DNA from: Brucella haematophila | GTDB lineage: Bacteria; Pseudomonadota; Alphaproteobacteria; Rhizobiales; Rhizobiaceae | Direction: 5' to 3' | Assembly (NCBI RefSeq): GCF_005938105.1 | Contig: NZ_VCPE01000011.1 | Coordinates: forward strand, 1 to 64,000 | Length of the DNA stretch: 64,000 bases | Shown here: in pieces, positions 42,099-53,025 of the stretch | Position numbering within the stretch: the stretch's first letter is position 1 | Layout: each line of letters begins with the position of its first letter | The notes under the pieces: generated by a model | Database searches by the model: none | What the model was told of the DNA's origin: nothing | What the model saw: only the letters and a program-made list of their open reading frames with translations | Translations under genes and position numbers: made by a program

Positions 42099-43124
42099 TC
42101 AGCCCACAGGGCGTCCACATGACTGGCGAACCTGCAAATAGGTCTCGGCAACAATGCGCTGCGCCGCCATTTCCGGCTCTGCAAGGCGCGAAAGCAGCAA
42201 TCTGGCTGCGTTTTGGCCGACCGTCACCGGACGCGTCGCGACGGAACTCAGGCGCGGGCGTGTCGCCTCGGCGTCGCTGACATCGTCAAAGCCGATCAGC
42301 GAAAAATCCTCCCCGATTTTTCGCCCGTAATCATAAAGCCCGGCCGAAAGACCGAGCGCTATCACATCGTTAAAGCAGATTGCCGCTGTTGGTTCCGGTC
42401 CCTGCTGAAACAGAAGCGGCGCGGCCCTGGCGATTTCCGGCATGGTGCTTGGCAGATGCACGATCAGTTCCGGGTCCAAGCCCTTCTGCAGCATGGCCTC
42501 GCGAAAGCCCTCGACACGCTCGCGATAGGCAGAATGCACCGGCCCATGCACCGCAAAAGCAATGGTCTTGTGCCCCAGTCCGGACAGATGATTGACGGCC
42601 TGCCGCATGCCGCCCGCATAATCGACCCCGGCATAGTCGATCCTGTCTGTCACATGGCGGAGCACCTGCACGACGGGAAGTCCCCAATCGGCAATCTGCT
42701 CGATAAATTCCGGCTCGGTTCCCGCCGTCAGCGATACGATCACGCCATCGACACCATGCTCGCGCATGCGCTGCATCAACGTGTTCTGATTGGCAAAGTT
42801 CTCATGGCTATTGGCCAGCAGAACAACCATGCCAGCCTCACCGACAATACTGTCGATGCCGGCCAGAAGCTCGCCGTAAAAGGGGTTGCCCAGCGTCGGC
42901 ACAATCACGCCGACCGTGTTCGAGCGATCGGCCCGCAAGCTCGCTGCGCCCATATTGTAGACGTAGCCGAGTTCTTGCAGCGCCTTCTCGACCTTCTCCC
43001 GCGTCGCGGTTCCCACAAGCGGGCTCTTGCGGATGACAAGCGACGCCGTGGCGCGCGAAACATTCGCATGGCGCGCCACATCAAGAAGTGTAACCCGGCT
43101 TTTCTTACGGTCGTCGGTCGGCAT
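42099..43124 (-). CDS. LacI-family regulator of the ABC/hydroxyacid operon
   Basis: A 341-residue LacI-type repressor. Helix-turn-helix TLLDVARHANVSRATASLVIRKS, hinge with RADRSNTVGVIVPTLGNPFYGELL, then the sensor domain with AICFNDVIALGLSAGLYD and SLIGFDDVSDAEATRPRLSSV. It is encoded on the same strand as the operon, immediately before its palindromic operator. I chose the ATG at 43124 (AGG 8 bases upstream). LacI control of an amino-acid-type importer is uncommon and suggests a sugar-derived ligand. Confidence 0.85.
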   Translation of the reverse strand: MPTDDRKKSRVTLLDVARHANVSRATASLVIRKSPLVGTATREKVEKALQELGYVYNMGAASLRADRSNTVGVIVPTLGNPFYGELLAGIDSIVGEAGMVVLLANSHENFANQNTLMQRMREHGVDGVIVSLTAGTEPEFIEQIADWGLPVVQVLRHVTDRIDYAGVDYAGGMRQAVNHLSGLGHKTIAFAVHGPVHSAYRERVEGFREAMLQKGLDPELIVHLPSTMPEIARAAPLLFQQGPEPTAAICFNDVIALGLSAGLYDYGRKIGEDFSLIGFDDVSDAEATRPRLSSVATRPVTVGQNAARLLLSRLAEPEMAAQRIVAETYLQVRQSCGRPVG

Positions 43125-43230
43125 GAAACTCACCTGTCAGTATGAATCCATGTCCTGAAAGGCATTCCAAAATGCCGCCATCAGGTCAGATTCGAAGTCG
43201 GTATATTCAGTACAGACAGATGAAATGGTC

Positions 43231-43258
43231 AATCCGCAGCATAAAACACCTGCGGATT
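43231..43258. terminator. Hairpin downstream of nrdF
   Basis: AATCCGCAG / CTGCGGATT, a 9 bp perfect stem with a 10-base A-rich loop, between the nrdF stop and the start of the next minus-strand gene. No long T run; probable terminator of the nrd operon. Confidence 0.5.
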
Positions 43259-43306
43259 GACAAAGCGCTCTTTGCGGCCCGCATCACGAAGAATGCAGGT
43301 GGCGTG

Positions 43307-44323
<1,017 letters not shown>

Positions 44324-46543
44324 TTACAGGGCGCAGGAAACGCAGCCTTGCACCTGCGTCCCTTCAAGCGCCATCTGGCGCAGCCGGATGTAGTAGATCG
44401 TCTTGATGCCTTTCTTCCAGGCATAGATCTGGGCGCGGTTGATGTCGCGGGTGGTGGCCGTGTCACGGAAGAACAAGGTCAAGGACAGGCCCTGATCGAC
44501 ATGCTGGGTAGCAGCCGCATAGGTGTCGATGATCTTTTCCGGCCCGATCTCATAGGCGTCCTGATAATAATCGAGATTATCATTGGTCATGAACGCAGCC
44601 GGATAATAGACGCGACCAATCTTGCCTTCCTTGCGGATTTCGATCTTGGACACAATCGGATGGATGGAAGAAGTGGAATGGTTGATATAGGAGATCGACC
44701 CGGTCGGTGGCACCGCCTGAAGGTTCTGGTTGTAGAGGCCACCCTCCATCACCGCCTTTTTCAAGTCGCGCCAGTCGTCCTGCGTGGGGATCGCGATGCC
44801 CGCCTTTTCGAAAATCTCGCGGACCTTGTCGGTCTCTGGCTCCCAAAGCTGATCGGTATATTTGTCAAAATATTCACCCGATGCATATTTGGACTTCTCA
44901 AAACCGCTAAATGATTTGCCCGCTTCGACGGCAATGCGGTTCGAAGCACGCAGAGCGTGATAAGTCACGGTGTAGAAATAGATATTCGTGAAATCCACGC
45001 CTTCTTCCGAACCGTAGAAAATCCGCTCGCGAGCAAGATAGCCATGCAGGTTCATCTGGCCGAGGCCGATGGCGTGGCTCTCATCATTGCCGCGCGCAAC
45101 AGACGGCACCGAGCCAATATGGCTCATATCGGAAACTGCCGTCAGCGCCCGAATGGAGGTTTCAATGGTCTTTCCAAAATTCGCCGAATCCATGGCGGCT
45201 GCGATGTTGAGCGAGCCGAGATTGCACGAAATATCCTTGCCGAGATGGGCATAGGAAAGGTCTTCATCAAAAATGCTGGCTTCGCTGACCTGCAGGATTT
45301 CCGAGCACAGATTGCTCATGGTGATGCGCCCGTCAATCGGGTTGGCGCGGTTCACCGTATCCTCGAACATGATGTAGGGATAGCCGGACTCAAACTGAAT
45401 TTCCGCCAGAACCTGGAAGAACTCACGCGCATTGATCTTCCGCTTGCGGATGCGCGCATCATCGACCATTTCGCGGTATTTTTCCGTGACGGAAATCTCG
45501 GTCAGCGGCTGACCATAGACCCGCTCCACGTCATAAGGCGAGAAGAGATACATATCCTCGTTGTTGCGGGCGAGTTCAAAGGTGATATCCGGGATCACCA
45601 CACCCAGCGACAAGGTCTTGATGCGGATTTTCTCGTCCGCATTCTCGCGCTTGGTGTCGAGGAAACGCATGATATCGGGATGATGTGCATGCAGATAAAC
45701 CGCACCTGCTCCCTGTCGCGCGCCAAGCTGATTGGCGTAGGAGAATGAATCCTCCAGCAGCTTCATCACGGGAATGATGCCCGATGACTGGTTCTGGATC
45801 TGCTTGATCGGCGCGCCGGATTCGCGAATATTCGTCAGGCTCAAGGCCACGCCGCCACCGCGCTTGGAAAGCTGCAATGCGGAATTGATGGAGCGTCCGA
45901 TGGACTCCATGTTGTCTTCCACCCGCAGCAGGAAGCAGGACACAAGCTCGCCACGCTGTTTCTTGCCTGCATTAAGGAATGTTGGCGTTGCGGGCTGATA
46001 GCGACCGGAAATAATCTCGTCGACAAGGTCGCGGGCCAGCTGCTCACTGCCGCGCGCCAATGCCAGCGCCACCATGCAGACACGGTCTTCATAGCGCTCC
46101 AGATAGCGCTTTCCGTCAAAGGTCTTCAGCGTGTAGCTGGTGTAATATTTGAAAGCGCCGAGAAATGTCGGGAAACGGAATTTCTTGGCATAGGCCTCAT
46201 CGAAAAGGTCGCGCACGAAATTGAAGGAGTACTGATCCAGTACCGCCTGTTCGTAATAGTTCTCCGTCACCAGATAATCGAGTTTCTCCCGCAGATTATG
46301 GAAGAAGACCGTGTTCTGGTTGACGTGCTGAAGGAAATATTGCTGCGCAGCCTGCTTGTCACGATCAAGCTGGATCTTGCCTTCGTCATCATAGAGGTTG
46401 AGCATCGCGTTCAGCGCATGATAGTCCAGCCCATCCGTAGATTTGACGGGCTTGGGGCTGTTCGATGCCGCTGCTTGCGGCGCGTCCTGCGCGACCAGCT
46501 CTGCCTCGCGCTCGCGGATCAGGGTTGTGTCTGCCGTGTCCAA
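44324..46543 (-). CDS. nrdE: Class Ib ribonucleoside-diphosphate reductase, alpha subunit
   Basis: A 739-residue NrdE catalytic subunit. It has the N-terminal [19 protein letters not shown], active-site Cys in GELVSCFLL and SNLCSEIL, the radical-transfer Tyr pair in the C-terminal domain ([11 protein letters not shown]) and the redox-active C-terminal CVSCAL that is reduced by NrdH. Start is TTG (46543), 25 bp inside the end of nrdI, so the two are translationally coupled. Confidence 0.94.
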   Translation of the reverse strand: MDTADTTLIREREAELVAQDAPQAAASNSPKPVKSTDGLDYHALNAMLNLYDDEGKIQLDRDKQAAQQYFLQHVNQNTVFFHNLREKLDYLVTENYYEQAVLDQYSFNFVRDLFDEAYAKKFRFPTFLGAFKYYTSYTLKTFDGKRYLERYEDRVCMVALALARGSEQLARDLVDEIISGRYQPATPTFLNAGKKQRGELVSCFLLRVEDNMESIGRSINSALQLSKRGGGVALSLTNIRESGAPIKQIQNQSSGIIPVMKLLEDSFSYANQLGARQGAGAVYLHAHHPDIMRFLDTKRENADEKIRIKTLSLGVVIPDITFELARNNEDMYLFSPYDVERVYGQPLTEISVTEKYREMVDDARIRKRKINAREFFQVLAEIQFESGYPYIMFEDTVNRANPIDGRITMSNLCSEILQVSEASIFDEDLSYAHLGKDISCNLGSLNIAAAMDSANFGKTIETSIRALTAVSDMSHIGSVPSVARGNDESHAIGLGQMNLHGYLARERIFYGSEEGVDFTNIYFYTVTYHALRASNRIAVEAGKSFSGFEKSKYASGEYFDKYTDQLWEPETDKVREIFEKAGIAIPTQDDWRDLKKAVMEGGLYNQNLQAVPPTGSISYINHSTSSIHPIVSKIEIRKEGKIGRVYYPAAFMTNDNLDYYQDAYEIGPEKIIDTYAAATQHVDQGLSLTLFFRDTATTRDINRAQIYAWKKGIKTIYYIRLRQMALEGTQVQGCVSCAL

Positions 46544-46953
46544 AATCGTTCCATCCCGTTCCTGACATTGCCAATGTCTTCATCTGTTCCCAAAAGCTCA
46601 AAGCGATAGAGATAGGGAACCTGACATTTGGCAGAGATTATTTTACCGGCTATGCCGAAAGCTTCGCCGAAATTGCTATTACCCGCGGCAATCACGCCGC
46701 GGATCAGCGAGCGATTCCCCGTATTGTTGAGAAAGCGGATGACCGGCTTGGGCACCGCCCCTTTGGTTCCGCCGCCGCCATAACTTGGCGTCATGAGCAC
46801 GAATGGCTCGTCTATCTGCAACGGGTTCGATTCTTCCTCATCCTTTTGCAGGATGGGAATGCGCCTCGCGCGCATTCCAAGCCGCTCTACGAAACGATGC
46901 GTGTTCTCGGAGCGACTGGAAAAATAGACTAGGAGACCCATTGCCGAGCTCAT
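46519..46953 (-). CDS. nrdI: NrdI flavodoxin-like activator
   Basis: A 144-residue NrdI. FMN-binding segments [29 protein letters not shown] and [18 protein letters not shown] are intact. NrdI supplies oxidant for assembly of the manganese cofactor in NrdF. Lies between nrdH and nrdE. Confidence 0.94.
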   Translation of the reverse strand: MSSAMGLLVYFSSRSENTHRFVERLGMRARRIPILQKDEEESNPLQIDEPFVLMTPSYGGGGTKGAVPKPVIRFLNNTGNRSLIRGVIAAGNSNFGEAFGIAGKIISAKCQVPYLYRFELLGTDEDIGNVRNGMERFWTRQTQP

Positions 46954-46966
46954 GACAAAGCCACGG

Positions 46967-47188
46967 TCACGAAAGACCGTTGATCATGTCTGGACGAAAA
47001 CCGGCCCAGTGAGTTTCACCAGCCACAACGACTGGCACCTGACGATAGCCCAGCCCTGTGACCAGATCGTAAGCGGCCATATCAGCAGAAATGTCGATGA
47101 CCTGATAATCGATCCCCTGACGATCGAGGGCACGGGTGGTTGCGGTGCACTGGACGCAAGCGGGTTTGCTATAGACGGTGACGTTCAT
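46967..47188 (-). CDS. nrdH: NrdH glutaredoxin-like redoxin
   Basis: A 73-residue NrdH. The redox motif is CVQC in [19 protein letters not shown], and YRQVPVVV and [10 protein letters not shown] are the conserved substrate-binding stretches. It is reduced by thioredoxin reductase and reduces NrdE. I chose the ATG at 47188 (GAGGAAGAA upstream). First gene of the operon. Confidence 0.94.
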   Translation of the reverse strand: MNVTVYSKPACVQCTATTRALDRQGIDYQVIDISADMAAYDLVTGLGYRQVPVVVAGETHWAGFRPDMINGLS

Positions 47189-47523
47189 TTCTTCCTCACT
47201 GGATTGGGCACAGATTGCCTGGAACGCAGCAACCCCATCGGGACAGATGCGCATGAGAGATCGTTCGCGCATGGCACATGCGCGTGATGGCGGACAAAAT
47301 CGGGGAACAGTCAGTGATGCTTGAGCACCACCGGACCGCGCAAAATCACCTCTGGAAAGGTGGACCTGAACTGAAGGAACAATACAAACTGGACAATGTG
47401 TCAGACATGGACTTCACCCCGAAGCTTGTGAGCGGGCATTCGGGGTAGCAATCGGCAAGAAGCACATCTCGCCTCAATGATTGCGCACCAACCGGACACC
47501 CCGCCCGTGGACGTTCATTGCTC

Positions 47524-47690
47524 AAGGCAGGTCTCCTGGCTCACGGGTCAGCGCTCTTGTCGGTCTTCCCAGCTTACGCCAGTGACGTGATCAACAATAA
47601 CTCACCGCTTACAGTTGCGGGGGCAGCTTCGGCTTCGTCTCAGCCCTCATGGCAGCGACTCACCGAATTCCCTCTTAGCTTTCGACTCAT
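47524..47690 (-). ncRNA. Cobalamin riboswitch upstream of nrdHIEF
   Basis: On the minus strand the leader has, in order, AAGAGGGAA and GGTGAG blocks, the core CCCCCGCAACTGTAAGCGG (47623-47605), GCCACTGG-like and GGGAAG elements, and the B12 box AGCCAGGAGACCTGCC (47541-47526). These are the hallmarks of AdoCbl riboswitches. It lies ~340 bases before nrdH with no other credible gene between. It should turn off the B12-independent reductase when cobalamin is plentiful, allowing a class II NrdJ encoded elsewhere to take over (inferred). Confidence 0.9.
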
Positions 47691-47709
47691 CGAATCGAAA
47701 GAACCTAGA

Positions 47710-47725
47710 ACACTATATATAGTAG
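47710..47725. promoter_or_regulatory. NrdR-type box
   Basis: ACACTATATATAGTAG contains the perfect palindrome ACTATATATAGT and fits the NrdR box consensus (ACACwATATwTwGTGT type). It lies just upstream of the riboswitch, where the promoter of nrdHIEF is expected. A degenerate second box may be at 47745-47757 (CAAC...GTTG), 33 bases away centre to centre, as NrdR requires pairs. Confidence 0.6.
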
Positions 47726-47819
47726 CCGAAGTTAAAAGACCGTCAACGGATAGTTGGCGAAAAGCGAAAGATCAGCGATCCATTTTGTAATGGCTGTGAA
47801 GAACGTGGATAACCGGACT

Positions 47820-48650
47820 TCATCGCGCCGGTTTGATCGGCTTCGGGCGAAATTCGGGCTTGAGCGCTTTAAGCGCCATGCGATCCACGATTCGCGGTGC
47901 GATCAGCTTAAGCCAGCGCCCCAATCGCATTTGCCGCGTCATCAATACCTCGCGTTTGCGCCTCTGCAAACCATCGAGCATGAGACGCACCGCTTCTTCC
48001 ACAGACATCATATCGTCTTCGCGCACGCCGCTGGTTCCCAGCGCTTCACCGCTGGCGCCGTAACCGACCTTGCGAATATCTGTCTTCACAACGCCCGGAT
48101 AAACAATCGTCACAGATATACCGCTCGGTTCCAGTTCCGAGCGAAGCGCTTCGCAAAATCCGGACAGCGCGAATTTCGTGCCACTATAGGCAGAGCGCCC
48201 CGGCACGCCGATCAGCCCCGCAACCGATGAAACCACCGCAATCCGCCCTTTGGTCTCCGCGAGGTGAGGAAGTGCGGCATGGATCGGCCAGATGCTGCCA
48301 AAATAGTTCAGCTCCATCAGATCGTGCATCCAGTGCAGATGTTCCGGCCTGATCTCCGCGAAATTGGCGTGGGCCGACATGCCTGCATTAACAATCAGCG
48401 TGTCGATCCGGCCAAAAGTCGATGCCGCTTTTTCAATCAATGCGATGCAGGCATTGCGATCTGTAACATCGGTCAGCACAACCAGCACGGTGCTGCCCTC
48501 AAGCCGCAATTCTGTTGCCAGTTTTTCAAGCTTTTCGACATTACGTGCCGCCAGCACAAGGGCAGCACCTGCGCGATCGCGATGCGCTATCTGGCGAGCG
48601 GTTTCCGCTCCGATCCCATCGGACGCGCCCGTTATAATCGTAACATCCAT
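47820..48650 (-). CDS. SDR-family oxidoreductase
   Basis: A 276-residue classical short-chain dehydrogenase: TGASDGIG (residues 7-14), NAGM in VNAGMSAHANF, Ser in VSSVAGL, YSGTKFALSGF for YxxxK. The C-terminal extension (LMLDGLQRRKREVLMTRQMRLGRWLKLIAP) is typical of the group acting on bulky or lipid-like substrates. I chose the ATG at 48650 (GGGAGACC upstream). Substrate unknown. Confidence 0.82.
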   Translation of the reverse strand: MDVTIITGASDGIGAETARQIAHRDRAGAALVLAARNVEKLEKLATELRLEGSTVLVVLTDVTDRNACIALIEKAASTFGRIDTLIVNAGMSAHANFAEIRPEHLHWMHDLMELNYFGSIWPIHAALPHLAETKGRIAVVSSVAGLIGVPGRSAYSGTKFALSGFCEALRSELEPSGISVTIVYPGVVKTDIRKVGYGASGEALGTSGVREDDMMSVEEAVRLMLDGLQRRKREVLMTRQMRLGRWLKLIAPRIVDRMALKALKPEFRPKPIKPAR

Positions 48651-48742
48651 GTCGGTCTCCCTGCCGATAAGATGCACGATTATGCCGCCGAAAATCGCCA
48701 GCCGAAACAAGCTATTTTGACGAAGTCGCAGTTTTTATGATT

Positions 48743-48764
48743 GGCGGCCAAGTCGTTTGCCGCC
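48743..48764 (-). terminator. Terminator of the ABC exporter gene
   Basis: GGCGGC / GCCGCC stem with a 10-base loop, just after the stop of the ABC exporter in the minus direction, followed by AATCATAAAAAC. Moderate support. Confidence 0.45.
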
Positions 48765-48770
48765 TAATGG

Positions 48771-50495
48771 TCAGTTTACCTGTGCCGCATGGAGTTGCTG
48801 ATAACGACCGCCCGAACGAGCGACCAGCTCGTCATGAACACCCTGTTCGATAATCCGGCCTTCTTCCACCACGACAATCCGGTCTGCATTGACGATGGTT
48901 GCGAGCCGGTGCGCGATGACCAGCGTGGTGCGCCCCTGCGAAAGATCGGCAAGCGATTGCTGGATTGCACGTTCGGTTTCAGTATCCAGCGCCGATGTCG
49001 CCTCATCGAGGATCAGGATCGGCGGGTTTTTCAGGAAAATACGCGCAATCGCCAGACGCTGCTTCTGGCCGCCCGAAAGCTTGACGCCGCGTTCGCCCAC
49101 AACCGTGTCCAAACCAGCAGGCAAGGCGGCAATCACATCATCAAGACGGGCGCGCCGCGCCGCTTCGAGGATTTCTGTCTCCGATGCCTCCAGCCTGCCA
49201 TAAGCGATGTTGTCGCGGATCGTTCCGGCAAACAGGAAGACATCCTGACTGACAATGCCGATATTGGACCGCAGGGACTTGAGCGTCATATCTCGAATAT
49301 CGATGCCGTCGATGCTGATCGCACCTTCGGTCACTTCATAGAAGCGCGGCAGCAGAGAGCAGATCGTCGTCTTTCCTGCTCCGGACGAGCCAACAAAGGC
49401 GACCGTTTCACCCGCCCGGATCGACAGGGTCAAATGGGCAAGCAACGGCTTTTCCGAACGGTAACCGAAGCTGACATCACTATACTCAATATCGCCATGC
49501 AGACGCTGCACGGAAACGGCTTGCGGCCTGTCGGCAATATCCGGCTCTGTATCGAGAAAGGCCGAATAACGCTGGAAACCGGCAATGCCCTTCGGATAGC
49601 TTTCGATGATCGAATTGATCTTCTCGATGGGCCGGAAGAAAACGCCGATGAGCAGCAGGAAGCCAACGAAGCCACCTTCCGTCAGCTGGCCGCGCACGAC
49701 AAACCAGGCGCCAGCGAGCATGACAATAATCTGGACAAAACGCATCGAAAGATAAGACAGCGACATCGAAGCCGCCATGATTTTGTAGGCCCGCAATTTG
49801 GTCGTCAGATAGTTGCGATTGCTTTCGTCAAACAGCTTGCGCTCGTGGTCTTCATTGGTGAAGGCCTGCACGACGCGAATGCCACCGACATTTTCCTCGA
49901 TACGCGCATTGAACTCGCCGACGCGACCATAAAGTGCATGCCAGTTCGAGGTCATCCGGCTGCCATAGCGGATGCTCACAATCGCCGTCAGCGGAACGAC
50001 CAACCCCGTAATCAGCGCCAGCGGCACGTGAATCCAGAGCATCAAGGCAAAAGCGCCGATCAGGGTCATGACGGCGATGAACAGATCTTCGGGGCCGTGA
50101 TGGGCCACTTCGCCGATCTCTTCCAGATCCTTGGTCAGCTTTGCGACCAGATGCCCGGTCTTCTGATTGTCGAAGAAACGGAATGACAATTTTTGCAGAT
50201 GATCGAATGCCTTGCGCCGCATCTCGGTTTCAATCTTGATCCCAAGCATATGGCCCCAATAGGTCACGACAACCTGCAAACCGGCATTGAGGAGATAGAT
50301 CAGAAACAGCCCGGCCACTGCGATGGCAATCAGCCCAAGCTGATTGGTCGGCAGCAGGCGGTCGATGAACAGCGTCACCGCGACCGGAAACGCCAGCTCC
50401 AGCAGACCAGCAAGGACGGCGCTGGAGAAATCAAGTGCAAACAAGCCCTTGTGCGGTTCATAATAGGCAGCAAAGCGCTTCAGCAAACTATTCAT
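48771..50495 (-). CDS. ABC exporter, fused membrane and ATPase domains
   Basis: A 574-residue half-transporter of the MsbA/multidrug type. Six helices in residues ~20-310 (first LDFSSAVLAGLLELAFPVAVTLFI), the ATPase after ~340: Walker A VGSSGAGKTT, signature LSGGQKQRLAIARIF, Walker B ILILDEATSALD, switch His in VIAHRL. Works as a homodimer exporting a lipid or drug; ligand not predictable. Single gene. Confidence 0.87.
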   Translation of the reverse strand: MNSLLKRFAAYYEPHKGLFALDFSSAVLAGLLELAFPVAVTLFIDRLLPTNQLGLIAIAVAGLFLIYLLNAGLQVVVTYWGHMLGIKIETEMRRKAFDHLQKLSFRFFDNQKTGHLVAKLTKDLEEIGEVAHHGPEDLFIAVMTLIGAFALMLWIHVPLALITGLVVPLTAIVSIRYGSRMTSNWHALYGRVGEFNARIEENVGGIRVVQAFTNEDHERKLFDESNRNYLTTKLRAYKIMAASMSLSYLSMRFVQIIVMLAGAWFVVRGQLTEGGFVGFLLLIGVFFRPIEKINSIIESYPKGIAGFQRYSAFLDTEPDIADRPQAVSVQRLHGDIEYSDVSFGYRSEKPLLAHLTLSIRAGETVAFVGSSGAGKTTICSLLPRFYEVTEGAISIDGIDIRDMTLKSLRSNIGIVSQDVFLFAGTIRDNIAYGRLEASETEILEAARRARLDDVIAALPAGLDTVVGERGVKLSGGQKQRLAIARIFLKNPPILILDEATSALDTETERAIQQSLADLSQGRTTLVIAHRLATIVNADRIVVVEEGRIIEQGVHDELVARSGGRYQQLHAAQVN

Positions 50496-50662
50496 AGAAA
50501 TCCCGGCTTACACTTTTGGGGCAGCATTCAAAGAGGTCTGGACACGCCCCCTTCCCTAACGCCTGTTAGCAAGTTTTTGAATAGTGCGGGGGTTATTTTC
50601 TCTGTATCCGGGCCGATCAACCGATTTGTGATCATTTGACTCAACTTTATAGCCGATAGGCG

Positions 50663-51544
50663 CTACAGATTGGGCAAAAGGCTCATGAGATTGTCGATCA
50701 GCGGCGAGTGGTTGCTCTTCATAGAGGCGAGCGCCAGATGTGCGGAAAGTGGTTCGCCTTCAATCGGTCTGTAGGCCACACCGGCAAGCCTGATCTGTGC
50801 AATCGCGGCCGGCACGATGGAAACGCCCAGATCGGCGGCCACCAGATTGACGACCGACGGCATTTGCGGCGCTTCCTGCGCGACGATCATTTCAAAACCA
50901 GCATCACGACAAGCCGCAACCACGTCGTCATAAAGACTGAGGCCGACAATGCGTGGAAACATCACAAAGGCCTCCTTGGCAAGCGCCGAAACCGGCAATG
51001 TTTCATGCGCTGCCAACGGATGATGGCTCGGCAAGGCGATCAGCATCGGCTCATCGGCCAAGCGCTTCGTCCGCACGTCCTTGGGATTTTCGAGGCCGGG
51101 ACGGATGAAAGCCGCATCCACCTCACCGCGTAGAAGTCTTTCCATCAGAAGGCTCGTGTTCATTTCGGTGAGCGTCAGCCGTACCTCCGGCCAGCGGGCA
51201 CGAAACCGTCGGATCGTTCCGCTCACCACCGGGTTGAAGGCCGATGACGCAGTGAAACCCAAGGCCAGACGCCCTGTCTCGCCCCGCGCCGCGCTCTGCG
51301 CGGCAAGCTTGGCCTTCTCCGCAGCGGCAACCGCCGCCTTCGCTTCCTCACGAAAGGCCGTGCCTGCTGCCGTCAACTCCGCGCCATGCGGAACACGATG
51401 GAAAAGAGCGACGCCGATTTCATTCTCCAGATCACGAATTTGCTGGCTCAAGGGTGGTTGACCGATCCCGAGATTTGCCGCAGCGCGCGTAAAATTGCCC
51501 TCATCGGCGACAGCCAGAAAATATCTAAGGTGGCGCAATTCCAT
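50663..51544 (-). CDS. LysR-family regulator divergent from the MFS gene
   Basis: A 293-residue LysR protein of the CatR/BenM-like branch: MELRHLRYFLAVADEGNFTRAAANLGIGQPPLSQQIRDLENEIGVALFHR at the start and RLALGFTASSAFNPVVSGTI in the effector domain. I chose the second start (ATG 51544). The ~100 bp divergent gap to the MFS gene suggests that it controls that exporter. Confidence 0.85.
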   Translation of the reverse strand: MELRHLRYFLAVADEGNFTRAAANLGIGQPPLSQQIRDLENEIGVALFHRVPHGAELTAAGTAFREEAKAAVAAAEKAKLAAQSAARGETGRLALGFTASSAFNPVVSGTIRRFRARWPEVRLTLTEMNTSLLMERLLRGEVDAAFIRPGLENPKDVRTKRLADEPMLIALPSHHPLAAHETLPVSALAKEAFVMFPRIVGLSLYDDVVAACRDAGFEMIVAQEAPQMPSVVNLVAADLGVSIVPAAIAQIRLAGVAYRPIEGEPLSAHLALASMKSNHSPLIDNLMSLLPNL

Positions 51545-51645
51545 CGGTATATCCAAAACATATTACAATCGTCTGTTCCATATATTAGACAAATGATGTG
51601 CATTTGACTAGATCAAGGCTCGGGAGGTTTTGAAAAGGCAAAGTC

Positions 51646-52938
51646 ATGTCCCGCGTCCAAGAACGCAGTCTCGATAGCGTTAGAACACCAGACAGCACCC
51701 TCAGGCTGGTCACCGCTCCAACATCATCCGGAGCTGTACCGGAAGAAAAGCACTATCTGGTCAAAGGCACACCCGCATTTCGCAATGCCAGCGTTGCGCT
51801 CTTTCTGTCAGGCTTTGCGACATTCTCGCTTCTCTATTGCGTGCAGCCTTTGATGCCGCTCTTCGCACATGATTTTAACATCACGCCTGCGGCAAGCTCC
51901 CTTTCTCTTTCGGTTTCCACCGGCTTTCTGGCCTTTGCGATTTTCTTTGCGGCCATCGTTTCCGAACGCTTCGGCCGCCGCTCACTGATGTTCGCCTCCC
52001 TGCTCGGCTCTGCGCTTTGCACCATCGCCGCCGCACTCGTGCCGGATTGGGACATGCTGCTGGCGCTGCGCGCATTGCAGGGCCTTTTGCTGGGCGGCGT
52101 TCCGGCGGTCGCCATGACCTATCTTGCCGAGGAAATCGACCCGCGCGGTCTTGGCGCATCCATGGGCCTTTATATCGCGGGCAACGCCTTCGGTGGTATG
52201 GCGGGGCGCGTCATTACCGGAACGCTGGCTGAATTTTTCTCCTGGCGCGTCGGCCTTGCAGGCATGGGACTTCTGGGCCTTGCCGCTGCCATCGGCTTTC
52301 TGATGCTCCTGCCTGCCTCGCAGAATTTCACCCCGCGCCCCGGTCTGAATGCGCGGTTTCACCTCGGTGCATGGATCGGCCATATCCGCAATCCGGCCCT
52401 GCCGCTGCTGTTCGCCATCGGCTTTCTGGTCATGGGCTCGTTTGTGACGGTCTATAACTATATCGGCTTCCGTCTTGTCGCCGCGCCCTACAGTCTGAGC
52501 CAGACGGCGCTCGGCGCAATTTTCTCGGTCTATCTGTTCGGCATCGCCGCATCGTGGATCGCGGGCCGCATGGGCGACAGGCTCGGCCATTTCATTGTGC
52601 TTCCCATTGGTTTGGGCATTGAAGCGGCGGGCGTGCTGCTGACACTCTTTGCGCCATTGCCGCTGATCATCGTCGGCATCGTGTTTCTGACTGTCGGCTT
52701 CTTCGTCAGCCACTCGGTGGCGAGTGCGTTGGTCGGAAGGCTGGCGCTCCACACCAAGGGTCACGCGTCTTCGCTTTACCTCCTGGCCTATTATCTCGGC
52801 TCCAGCATCGCGGGATCAGCAGGCGGCATTTTCTGGATCGCGGGCGGCTGGAACGCGGTGACGGAGTTTACCTTCGCCATGCTGGCCATCGCCTTTGTCG
52901 CATCGCTTGCCGCAGCGCGTTTTGCCCGTCGGGATTGA
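51646..52938 (+). CDS. MFS transporter (YnfM-like)
   Basis: A 430-residue major facilitator with 12 helices after a ~45-residue polar leader. The motif A-like loop SERFGRRSLMFASLLGSALC and AGRMGDRLGHFIVLPIGLG in the second half are clear, as is the middle loop. The group includes drug and arabinose exporters. Possibly regulated by the divergent LysR gene. Confidence 0.85.
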   Translation: MSRVQERSLDSVRTPDSTLRLVTAPTSSGAVPEEKHYLVKGTPAFRNASVALFLSGFATFSLLYCVQPLMPLFAHDFNITPAASSLSLSVSTGFLAFAIFFAAIVSERFGRRSLMFASLLGSALCTIAAALVPDWDMLLALRALQGLLLGGVPAVAMTYLAEEIDPRGLGASMGLYIAGNAFGGMAGRVITGTLAEFFSWRVGLAGMGLLGLAAAIGFLMLLPASQNFTPRPGLNARFHLGAWIGHIRNPALPLLFAIGFLVMGSFVTVYNYIGFRLVAAPYSLSQTALGAIFSVYLFGIAASWIAGRMGDRLGHFIVLPIGLGIEAAGVLLTLFAPLPLIIVGIVFLTVGFFVSHSVASALVGRLALHTKGHASSLYLLAYYLGSSIAGSAGGIFWIAGGWNAVTEFTFAMLAIAFVASLAAARFARRD

Positions 52939-52968
52939 AAATGCCTCCCAAATTGCCTAGCAGATGAT

Positions 52969-53008
52969 TTGCCATGCAGCTGTCAGCACCTTGACAGCTG
53001 CATGGCAA
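52969..53008. repeat. Perfect 17 bp inverted repeat before the FadR-type gene
   Basis: TTGCCATGCAGCTGTCA and its exact complement are separated by 6 bases (GCACCT). It lies between the MFS stop and the FadR-type gene and overlaps the possible upstream starts of the latter. No T run follows, so besides termination an operator or RNA structure at the regulator's leader is possible. Confidence 0.7.
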
Positions 53009-53025
53009 TGAATGGAGGCTGGGGC

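Noticed and set aside
47518-47790. 90-codon plus-strand frame with a signal-like start
   Set aside because: It is antisense to the cobalamin riboswitch and NrdR box; the apparent peptide is a by-product of conserved RNA elements.
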